Below, one piece after another: positions 16,694 to 23,163 of a stretch of DNA of 33,700 bases. Location: NCBI GenBank assembly GCA_964460935.1, contig CAYWSM010000039.1, positions 1 to 33,700 of the forward strand, written 5' to 3'. The notes beneath the pieces were generated by a model that searched no databases, was not told the origin of the DNA, and saw only the letters and a program-made list of their open reading frames with translations. The stretch is from DATMXP01 sp964460935. Its GTDB lineage: Bacteria > Acidobacteriota > Terriglobia > Terriglobales > Acidobacteriaceae. Positions within the stretch are counted from its first letter, which is position 1. Every line of letters starts with the position of its first letter. Position numbers and translations under genes: made by a program.

Positions 16694-16993
16694 GAAACGC
16701 TTGAGCACACAACTCGCGATCAACTTGCGCGCATGCTTGGTCCTGGCGGGTTCGATCCGGCCCGCGACATTGCTGCGGTGGCCGTAAATCGCTGGCCACA
16801 CGGTTATGCGTATCAGTACAACTCTCTCTGGGACGATTTCTGGCTGAACGATGGAGTTACGCCTTGCGAAATCGCACGTAAGCCGTTTGGCCGCATCGCC
16901 ATCGCTAATGCCGATGCAGGAGCGTATGCCTACACCGATGGCGCCATCGATCAGGCTTTCCGCGCTGTGAAAGAACTCACAATGAAATCGTAA
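16694..16993 (+). pseudogene. C-terminal remnant of a spermidine dehydrogenase-like FAD oxidoreductase
   Basis: An open stretch of 99 residues after an in-frame stop (TAG, 16691-16693). It reads EHTTRDQLARMLGPGGFDPA, then AVNRWPHGYAYQYNSLWDDF and FGRIAIANADAGAYAYTDGA, ending AIDQAFRAVKEL. From memory of the family, this is the conserved C-terminal end of SpdH-type spermidine dehydrogenase/NAD(P)-binding oxidoreductases, which are normally about 600-700 residues with an N-terminal FAD domain. That N-terminal part is absent: immediately upstream is the intact acyl-CoA ligase. The fragment is therefore a decayed gene. The next gene is an aminotransferase, so the lost gene may have belonged to polyamine or amine breakdown. 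Confidence 0.75.
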
Positions 16994-17034
16994 GGCGATT
17001 TGCCGATTGGCAGGTGTAATATTCCCCAGACCTA

Positions 17035-18390
17035 ATGAGACACCTTGGACTCCTGACCCGCTCGCTTAACAAGCAGTATCCCATTGCCGTTCGCGGGGAA
17101 GGACCATGGATTTTCGATGAAAGCGGCAACCGCTATCTCGATTTCTGCGGCAGTGCCGCTGTCAACTTCATCGGACACGGTGTGCCGGCCATCGCTGAGG
17201 CTGTCGCCGAACAATTGAAGGAACTCGAGTTCGTTCACAGCTCGCAGTTCGTCACGCCCATCGCACAGCGATTTGCTGATGAAGTGCTGGCGTTTGCTGG
17301 GCCGAACTTCGCCGGAGGCGCCGTTTTCTTCGTCAGCGGCGGATCAGAAGCTGTCGAAACAGCACTAAAACTTGCGCGTCAATATCAGGTGGAAGTTGTC
17401 CAGTCGCAGCGGACGACCTTCCTTAGCCGCAAGCAGAGCTATCACGGCGCGACGTTTGGAGCCATGTCTGTTTCCGGTAATCGCAAGCGCAAGCAGATCT
17501 ACGAACCGCTGCTACTCCAATACGAGCAGGTGAATACGCCGTACTGCTACCGCTGCCGTTACGGCTGTAGCAACTGTGCGACACGCTACGCACAAGAGGT
17601 GGAAGATATCCTCGAATATCGCGGAAAGGAAACTGCGGCATTTATCTTCGAGCCCGTCAGCGGTGCTACGATCGGGGCCGCCGTCCCTCCTGATGGTTAT
17701 GTGCAAAAGATCGTAAAGACATGTCACGACCGTGGCGTTCTCGTCATCGCCGATGAAGTCATGACCGGCTTCGGGCGCACCGGCCGCAACTTCGCGATTG
17801 GGCATTGGACTGATCTACCGTTGAATGCCGGACCCGATATCATCACCTGCGCCAAGGGAATTGCCAGCGGATATGCTCCCCTGGGCGCTGTCATCGTGAA
17901 TAAGAAAGTTGTGGATGCCATCTCTCACGGCTCCGGCGCGCTCGTCCATGGCTTCACCTACAATGCACACCCGGTGTCGTTAACGGCCGGAAGTGCCGTG
18001 CTCAAGATCATTCGTGACCAGCAGCTCGTGTGCCGCGCTGATTCAAACGAAGGTGAGGCGGGAACGGCGATGAAGACCTCGTTCCATCGGCTGCTCGATT
18101 CCCCGGTTGTTGGTGATGTTCGTGGAATTGGTCTCCTATGGGGAGTCGAGTTCGTCTCCAACAAGAATACAAAGTCACCCTATGCGACATCTGTGCAGTT
18201 TGCCAACCGTGTTGCCGCCGCTGCCGTACGTCGTGGTGTAATGGCGTACCCGATGCAGGGCTGCGTCGATGGAGAACGCGGAGATCACCTGTTGCTCGCG
18301 CCTCCAGCAATCATCACGCCGGCAGAAATTGCGTGGGCTGTAGAACAGCTTGCGCTGGCAATTACTGAAATCCACAAAGACGTCCACTGA
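17035..18390 (+). CDS. Class III (omega-type) PLP-dependent aminotransferase
   Basis: 451 residues, full length. Family features: SGGSEAVETALKLARQY (phosphate-binding turn, ~101-117), SYHGATFGAMSVSG, FEPVSGATIGAAVPP, the pyridine-nitrogen Asp240 in VIADEVMTGFGRTG, and the PLP Schiff-base Lys274 in ITCAKGIASGYAPLGA. It transfers an amino group from a terminal amine or amino acid to a keto acid. The substrate is undetermined; beta-alanine, taurine, putrescine and gamma-aminobutyrate-type donors are all possible. CYRCRYGCSNC at 171-181 has the spacing of a small metal-binding knuckle. The upstream amine-oxidase remnant makes an amine-catabolic role plausible but unproven. Confidence 0.92.
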   Translation: MRHLGLLTRSLNKQYPIAVRGEGPWIFDESGNRYLDFCGSAAVNFIGHGVPAIAEAVAEQLKELEFVHSSQFVTPIAQRFADEVLAFAGPNFAGGAVFFVSGGSEAVETALKLARQYQVEVVQSQRTTFLSRKQSYHGATFGAMSVSGNRKRKQIYEPLLLQYEQVNTPYCYRCRYGCSNCATRYAQEVEDILEYRGKETAAFIFEPVSGATIGAAVPPDGYVQKIVKTCHDRGVLVIADEVMTGFGRTGRNFAIGHWTDLPLNAGPDIITCAKGIASGYAPLGAVIVNKKVVDAISHGSGALVHGFTYNAHPVSLTAGSAVLKIIRDQQLVCRADSNEGEAGTAMKTSFHRLLDSPVVGDVRGIGLLWGVEFVSNKNTKSPYATSVQFANRVAAAAVRRGVMAYPMQGCVDGERGDHLLLAPPAIITPAEIAWAVEQLALAITEIHKDVH

Positions 18391-18430
18391 GCGCAAGTTC
18401 CTTCCCGTCAACATTCGCATCCCCAGACGC

Positions 18431-18465
18431 AAAAAGCCCGCCATATAACTGGCGGGCATAATTTT
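18431..18465. terminator. Bidirectional terminator between aminotransferase and metallophosphoesterase genes
   Basis: A perfect 8-bp stem, GCCCGCCA (18436-18443) with TGGCGGGC (18450-18457), has a 6-nt loop. On the minus strand it is followed by TTTTT (complement of 18431-18435), and on the plus strand by ATAATTTT (18458-18465). It lies in the convergent gap and can stop both genes. Confidence 0.85.
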
Positions 18466-18481
18466 GGGTCGTGTAGTGTGA

Positions 18482-19615
18482 CTACGGCGCGGGAACCGCA
18501 ACACGATTCCTGGGAACGATCTGTTGCTGATACGAAAATACCTCCCGGCTGTTCGGGTCGACATAAACTTTCAACCAGTTCACATCGTTGTTACCGTTCT
18601 CCTGGTGATCGCCGAAAGTTTCCACGCGCGTAAAGTTCTCCAGTCGTTGTCCAAGCGCGTTCAGGAAGGGCTTGTCCAGGCGGAAGTAGTGAGAATCGCC
18701 GTGGACATAAGCCACCGGCCTCCTGAAATCAACTACCGCGTCGCGAAGCGCGAGCAGGAACGATTGGAAGCCATCCGGCAGTCCATCGGTCTCGGCGAGC
18801 GTTTGAGGATCGCGCAGCGGCGCACGAGTTCCGTCGGTCAGATCGAATCCCGGATCGGCTTGGGAGATGAGCATGACTGCAACAGAGTGATGCTTTTTCG
18901 CCTCCGAAAACGTCTCTTGCATCCAGGCGATATTGGCTGCGTTCCGTGCCGCCCACTCGGCATCATCGGGTGCAACGTCGCACCGGTTATTGCAGGAACC
19001 CTGAATATTCAGAGTCGCGTAAGTAACTCTGTTGACGGTCCAGCGGCGGTTTTCTACGCAAGGAACCATGCCACCGCCATACCCAAGGCAGAGGGGCGTT
19101 GACTGTACGTCCTGACGTAGTTTGTGCCGGCCCATGGTGAAAGGAGTACTGAAAAACAGCGCACGCTCCTTATCCAACTGCTGTAGCGAGTTGTAACCTG
19201 AGGAGCGATCGCAGTCGGTCCAGTCGTTATCGCCGGGTGTGAAAATAGCTGGAGAGTTCAGGGAGTTGAAGTACTTAAGGGCCTGTTGATAGATAGAGTC
19301 GGGGCACGGACCCGATCCACTCTTCAAGTCACCATCGTGAGCGGTGAAGGCGAGATCCTGTGAGTTCATATCGGCGATGAGATTGGGAACTCCAATTGTT
19401 GACTGCTCCGTGCTATAAGGCATATCGCCCCAGAGTCCGAATGCGTAGCGGTCGTTTTGGCCTTTGTCCTTGTCATGATCATGCCCGTCGTCACCGGCAA
19501 AGCCACTGACCGGAACCGCAATGATCAGAGCGATCAGGGTTAGCATGATGGAATACTGAAACACGTTGCGTCTCACCCATGACGCACGCAGAAATGGGGT
19601 ACCAGAGATCCGCAT
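18482..19615 (-). CDS. Exported calcineurin-like metallophosphoesterase
   Basis: 377 residues from an ATG preceded by AAGGAGAG at 6 nt. An N-terminal signal or anchor helix (~residues 20-40, MLTLIALIIAVPVSGFAG) leads into a His/Asp-rich spacer, GDDGHDHDKDKG. Metallophosphoesterase signatures follow in order: GLWGDMPYS, FTAHDGDLKSG, TPGDNDWTDCD and VHGDSHYFRLD; the usual GNHE block appears as GDND. This dinuclear-metal fold cleaves phosphomonoesters or diesters. Its substrate is unknown. Cysteine pairs (GPCPDS, CLGYGGGMVPC, CNNRC) suit an exported, disulphide-bonded protein. It lies 156 bp downstream of the cytochrome peroxidase gene, in the same direction. Confidence 0.85.
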   Translation of the reverse strand: MRISGTPFLRASWVRRNVFQYSIMLTLIALIIAVPVSGFAGDDGHDHDKDKGQNDRYAFGLWGDMPYSTEQSTIGVPNLIADMNSQDLAFTAHDGDLKSGSGPCPDSIYQQALKYFNSLNSPAIFTPGDNDWTDCDRSSGYNSLQQLDKERALFFSTPFTMGRHKLRQDVQSTPLCLGYGGGMVPCVENRRWTVNRVTYATLNIQGSCNNRCDVAPDDAEWAARNAANIAWMQETFSEAKKHHSVAVMLISQADPGFDLTDGTRAPLRDPQTLAETDGLPDGFQSFLLALRDAVVDFRRPVAYVHGDSHYFRLDKPFLNALGQRLENFTRVETFGDHQENGNNDVNWLKVYVDPNSREVFSYQQQIVPRNRVAVPAP

Positions 19616-19771
19616 ATTTCTCTCCTTGCTTTCTTTGTGTCCCCTCCCATCCAGAGAGGCGAACGTATCAAAACAGGCTTGTGTTAGTCGGGAATGAATT
19701 ACTGATCGGTGCTTTATTAATGGCGGGTAAACATATGAGGAAAGAAAGAAGCAGACGACGCGGCTGATTAC

Positions 19772-20857
19772 TTATTGGCCAGCGCTTAGGCTAACTAGTT
19801 TCGGTTGCTCTCCCGTGAGCGATTCCATGAACGCGACCAGGTCGGCGCGTTCCTGTCCAGTAAGAAATTCGAGTGCGTGCACTTCATTATCGAGATGTGG
19901 ATTAGAGTTTCCACCGCCCACGTAAAAGTCAACGACATCCTTCAGGGTTTTGCGGCTCCCGTCATGGAAGTAGGGTGCGGTGAGCGCAACATTGCGTAGG
20001 CTCGGCGTTTTGAAAGCGCCGATGTCGGATTCGCGATGAGTAACCACATAACGGCCTTCATCGGTAATCTTATCTTCCGATGTGCCGACACCGATGTTGT
20101 GAAACTTATTGTCCGTGAATAGAGCGTAGTGCTCATTGACTGTGTGGCACGTGACGCAATTGCCTTTCTTGGGATCGCGAAAAACCTCGAAGCCGCGCTT
20201 CACGGATTCGCTGACTGCGTTTTCGTCGTGGCCGTAATACCAGCGATCGAAGGGCGAGTTCCCGCTGACCATCATGCGTTCGAAGCCGGCGATTGCGTTC
20301 ACTACACGGTGAATCGTGATAGGCCCCGGCCCGAAAGCCTTCTGAAATTCCGCAACGTATTCGGGATCGGCAGAAAGCTTCTGCTCGACGCCGCGCAGCG
20401 TGTGCGCCATTTCGACAGGGTTCTGCATTGGCAACTTCGACTGTTCCTCCAGCGAAGCGGCACGGCCATCCCAGAACTGCGAAGTGTAATAAACGGAATT
20501 TAAGACAGTGGGCGAATTGCGCGTCCCAAGCTTCTTGCCGACACCTACTGACACCGGCTTCGGGTCTGCCATTCCCGAGGCGGGACTATGGCAGGTAGAA
20601 CAGGAAACGGTGCCATCCGCCGAGAGCATAGGATCGAAATAAAGTTGACGCCCAAGTTCGATCGTCTCTGCCGTTGGAGGATTGTCGGAAGGAACAGGAA
20701 CCGGCGGCAGTCCGAGCGGCGTCATGATAGCCAACGGCTTGCCGATCGGATGGGCCGAAACAGGCTGTTCACTTGCGCCGTACCAAGTCAACAGGCTGGC
20801 GGCAATCCCAATCAAAAACAGTACGGAGAGGACACGGCGGCTCAAGGTAGTTCCCAC
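19772..20857 (-). CDS. Dihaem cytochrome c peroxidase / MauG-family protein
   Basis: 361 residues from a GTG start, with an N-terminal export helix (residues ~8-25). Two c-type haem sites are present: CSTCH (C86, C89, H90) and CVTCH (C234, C237, H238), the spacing of the bacterial CcpA/MauG family. Other family blocks are LGRQLYFDPMLSADGTVSC, FWDGRAASLEEQ, NPVEMA, GNSPFDRW, FKTPSLRNVALTAPYFHDG and DLVAFMESLTGE. It reduces hydrogen peroxide in the periplasm or, as in MauG, performs long-range oxidation of a partner. Which of the two cannot be told here. Confidence 0.93.
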   Translation of the reverse strand: MGTTLSRRVLSVLFLIGIAASLLTWYGASEQPVSAHPIGKPLAIMTPLGLPPVPVPSDNPPTAETIELGRQLYFDPMLSADGTVSCSTCHSPASGMADPKPVSVGVGKKLGTRNSPTVLNSVYYTSQFWDGRAASLEEQSKLPMQNPVEMAHTLRGVEQKLSADPEYVAEFQKAFGPGPITIHRVVNAIAGFERMMVSGNSPFDRWYYGHDENAVSESVKRGFEVFRDPKKGNCVTCHTVNEHYALFTDNKFHNIGVGTSEDKITDEGRYVVTHRESDIGAFKTPSLRNVALTAPYFHDGSRKTLKDVVDFYVGGGNSNPHLDNEVHALEFLTGQERADLVAFMESLTGEQPKLVSLSAGQ

Positions 20858-20915
20858 TGAGCATTTTATCGGCCCAGAACAGTGTTCGTCGAATAGACCA
20901 GCAAAAGATTCACGA

Positions 20916-21009
20916 CGGATCTGACGGATATAACGGATCTCGCGGATTTCTATTGGGTTTTTGTTTTGGAATTTCTCTCTATATAAATCCGTGTGATTCG
21001 TCAGATCAG
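20916..21009. repeat. Intergenic inverted repeat made of 9-bp periodic CGGAT / ATCCG units
   Basis: CGGATNNNN occurs four times at exact 9-bp steps (20916, 20925, 20934, 20943). About 40 bp later the complementary unit occurs at 20987 (ATCCG), 20996 (ATTCG) and 21005 (ATCAG), again at 9-bp steps. The arms pair over more than 20 bp with a few mismatches and enclose an AT-rich loop (20948-20986). It lies upstream of the cytochrome peroxidase gene and of the small ORF. The architecture is the same as that of the 7-bp element at 4426-4508 although the motif differs. Confidence 0.75.
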
Positions 21010-21097
21010 TAGTTACTAAAAAGCTTCACATTGCCCGGTGACCGCCATCACCGCCGCCGGTACCTGAGGGCTTCAAACTAGGCCTCAGAGGTGCATT

Positions 21098-21214
21098 ATG
21101 CCTATCCTCTTTATGGCGCTGGTCGCATTAGGCGTTTTCGTCGGCATGGGGCTGCTCCTGTTCTACGCGACGTACTGCGAAGTTAAACAGGCGCACAAGG
21201 CTCAGACAAAGTAA
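21098..21214 (+). CDS. 38-residue single-helix membrane protein, unknown function
   Basis: A small ORF: ATG with AGAGG 8-12 nt upstream (21087-21091), ending TAA. The first ~24 residues are almost wholly hydrophobic (ILFMALVALGVFVGMGLLLF), followed by YATYCEVKQ and a basic tail AHKAQTK. This is the form of a small bitopic inner-membrane protein with a positively charged cytoplasmic end. Two hairpins lie just upstream (GGTGA/TCACC, 21037-21052; CTGAGG/CCTCAG, 21064-21088), the second partly covering the ribosome site. It matches no family I can name; small respiratory-complex subunits such as CydX are similar only in type. Real gene: moderately likely. Confidence 0.55.
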   Translation: MPILFMALVALGVFVGMGLLLFYATYCEVKQAHKAQTK

Positions 21215-21304
21215 GGATAGGACAACTTCCCCGGAGTTGAAGACACACGCGCCAGTTGCGTAGTGATGGGCGGTTCTCCTCTCTCGTCCTGTCTCCTCCG
21301 GTCA

Positions 21305-21372
21305 GGCGGCATACGATGGTGTAGCGCTTTACGCGCACTCATCCAGGAGGCACACCATCGCTGCCGCCTTTT
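21305..21372 (+). terminator. Long hairpin followed by TTTT, between the small ORF and ssrA
   Basis: GGCGGCA (21305-21311) pairs with TGCCGCC (21362-21368), and CGATGGTGT (21314-21322) pairs with ACACCATCG (21352-21360). This gives a 16-bp stem with a small internal mismatch and a 29-nt loop, then TTTT (21369-21372). It lies about 90 bp after the small ORF stop and 108 bp before the tmRNA promoter. The long loop is unusual for a simple terminator; it may be a separate structured RNA or an inverted-repeat element. Confidence 0.5.
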
Positions 21373-21479
21373 GCTTCTCCCAAGAGCTCAAGAGAGAGCG
21401 CAGTACAGACGCTCCGACAAATCCGCCAGTCCTCCGCTATGTACTTTGAATCCAATGACTTTCGTGCGCATCTAAATAA

Positions 21480-21508
21480 TTGACTCTTACTAGCTCTAGT
21501 CCTAGAGT
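21480..21508 (+). promoter_or_regulatory. Sigma70-like promoter of ssrA
   Basis: TTGACT (21480-21485) and TAGAGT (21503-21508) are 17 bp apart, about 60 bp upstream of the mature tmRNA. A 14-bp palindrome, CTCTAG-TC-CTAGAG (21494-21507), lies in the spacer and overlaps the -10, where a repressor could bind. The leader then contains a perfect 8-bp hairpin, CCCGGTGC/GCACCGGG (21525-21546), just ahead of the mature 5' end. Confidence 0.65.
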
Positions 21509-21567
21509 GAATGGAGTAAGGTTTCCCGGTGCGAACCTGCACCGGGGGCCGAACCGCAACACCACGT

Positions 21568-21931
21568 GGGGGCGCCACGGCTTCGACGGAGATGCTTGCG
21601 GCAGCGAGGCATACCGGGGTGCACACTCCCGTAAATGTGGCAAAAATGATAATTGCCAATCAGAATCTGGCATACGCAGCCTAATTAGTTAGGTTGCCGC
21701 CTTCCTCGGCTTTGTCTACGGGCTGAGAGCGGGCGTCGCACAGTAGGCTGGGTTCCAACCGAGGTCCAAGGGAGGAACCGAGATTTGCGGACTAGCGGCT
21801 CGCGTTTCTTGTCGCGTTCTCAGCGCGAGCGGCGAAAGTTGGGCAACTGCCCGGCGTGAATGCGACTACGTATGTAGGCTCGATGCTGACTACACCTTCG
21901 GACGCGGGTTCAACTCCCGCCGCCTCCACCA
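21568..21931 (+). ncRNA. ssrA: tmRNA (transfer-messenger RNA)
   Basis: 364 nt. The 5' end GGGGGCG pairs with CGCCTCC at the 3' end (21921-21927) to form the tRNA-like acceptor stem, and ACCA is encoded (21928-21931). The typical 5' segment GCCACGGCTTCGACGG and the T-arm GGTTCAACTCCCGCC are present. The resume codon appears to be GCA at 21640, giving the tag AKMIIANQNLAYAA and ending with TAA at 21682-21684. tmRNA frees stalled ribosomes by trans-translation with SmpB and marks the product for proteolysis. It is in one-piece form, with no permutation. Confidence 0.97.
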
Positions 21932-21987
21932 TTTCTTTTGTCGGCTGAAAATCGCGAACACGCAGGTCAATGAAAAACCGCCGGAAC

Positions 21988-23145
21988 CTAGAACAGGCGG
22001 TAATCTTCTGGGTGATAGGTCTGAATTTCTTTGCCATCGAACAGCAACAGTTGTGCTGAACGGACATCACTCCGTTGTTGCACGATAAGAACTGCATCGC
22101 GTTTCGACAATGCGGGAGGCTTCTCTCCGATCCATCCCATCTTGTGCAGATTTCGATTCGACACTTTCAACGCAAAAGCAAACGCGGAATAACTATGATC
22201 GAAATGCGTCGGTGGATCCGTTTGAATGACTAGCCTGTACTTCGGAGCGTCCGTATCATCCGAGTCCTGGCGCACCAGAAAGGCTGCTTCACCGCTCTCC
22301 GACCCATTTCCCGAGAAATCACCGGCAATTCGGTCTGTAAACGTTTGACCGTGCTGCTGCAAGATCGCTCGTGATTCCTTATCGATATCACCGGTTTGAA
22401 TAGGCCGCCAGCCTTCGATCGCTACCGGATGTAACCAGGCAGAAGGCTGGTGTGATCGGTACTGCGAGTAAGCAACCACACTGCATAGGATCAAACAGAC
22501 GAAAACGCCGGCACCGATCTGCAACTTCCGCAGCCGCTTTGTTCGAAGCGCGTCATCGGCCACCCGACGCTTAATCTCCGGTTCGGAGTCGAGATTACGA
22601 ACCAACCGGGTCATCTCTTTGACCAATTCAGGAACAAACTGATCAGACAACCGGTCGGGCTCTACTTTCCCTGTGACCTTCAGGAATCCATCTCTTAATA
22701 CGACTGAAAAACGAGGCTCAGCAGCGAGCCGGGAAAGCGTTCGCGAGATCGAAGCATCGGCGACAAGTTTGCTGGCGAGCACCAGATCGTCGGAATAAAG
22801 CGCCTTCGTCGGGTGCTGCCAAGTTGAAAGGTACTGCGCCTCTTTTTTGTGGGAGTTGAACCGCGGTGCAATGCTCAGCGAAACTCCACGTGGGGACGGA
22901 ACTTCCACGGTTAATTGCGACTGGCCACGCCCTGCATCCACAACCACGGCAACATCGGTATCCGCGTAAGTCCCTTCAATTCGGAGGTGCTCCTCATTTC
23001 CATGAATCCGGGCATTGAGAAGCTGCCGCAGCTTCCGGACAGCCGGAGTCACCTCCGTGTCGTCGAGATCACGCGTGCGGGGCCAGAATGAAAGGCCGAG
23101 CGCAAATGTCGTCGCGATACTGAACCAGGACATCATCAACCGCAA
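21988..23145 (-). CDS. Membrane-anchored protein of unknown function at the end of the pilin operon
   Basis: 385 residues if translation starts at the TTG (23145); ATGs at 23136 and 23133 are equally plausible and GGAG lies upstream of all three. An N-terminal hydrophobic segment (FSIATTFALGLSFWP) and a strong transmembrane helix near residues 214-232 (IGAGVFVCLILCSVVAY) are visible. The part before the helix contains TRLVRNLDSEPEIKRR and looks cytoplasmic. The part after it, about 150 residues, contains FSGNGSESGEAAFLV and looks like a small soluble domain. No family is recognised. It starts 18 bp after the PilX-like stop, so it is probably in the same operon and may work with the pili. Confidence 0.7.
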   Translation of the reverse strand: MRLMMSWFSIATTFALGLSFWPRTRDLDDTEVTPAVRKLRQLLNARIHGNEEHLRIEGTYADTDVAVVVDAGRGQSQLTVEVPSPRGVSLSIAPRFNSHKKEAQYLSTWQHPTKALYSDDLVLASKLVADASISRTLSRLAAEPRFSVVLRDGFLKVTGKVEPDRLSDQFVPELVKEMTRLVRNLDSEPEIKRRVADDALRTKRLRKLQIGAGVFVCLILCSVVAYSQYRSHQPSAWLHPVAIEGWRPIQTGDIDKESRAILQQHGQTFTDRIAGDFSGNGSESGEAAFLVRQDSDDTDAPKYRLVIQTDPPTHFDHSYSAFAFALKVSNRNLHKMGWIGEKPPALSKRDAVLIVQQRSDVRSAQLLLFDGKEIQTYHPEDYRLF

Positions 23146-23163
23146 AACTCCAAAATCCCTTAC

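Noticed and set aside
16735..16765. tRNA T-loop-like GGTTCGATCC
   Set aside because: It lies in the coding remnant of the spermidine dehydrogenase-like gene, and no cloverleaf can be formed around it.
21792..22097. Open frame on the minus strand across the 3' part of tmRNA (contains GVEPASE)
   Set aside because: It is the complement of the tmRNA T-arm and acceptor stem plus the end of the neighbouring gene. Such GVEPASE-type peptides are well-known false predictions over tRNA-like ends.
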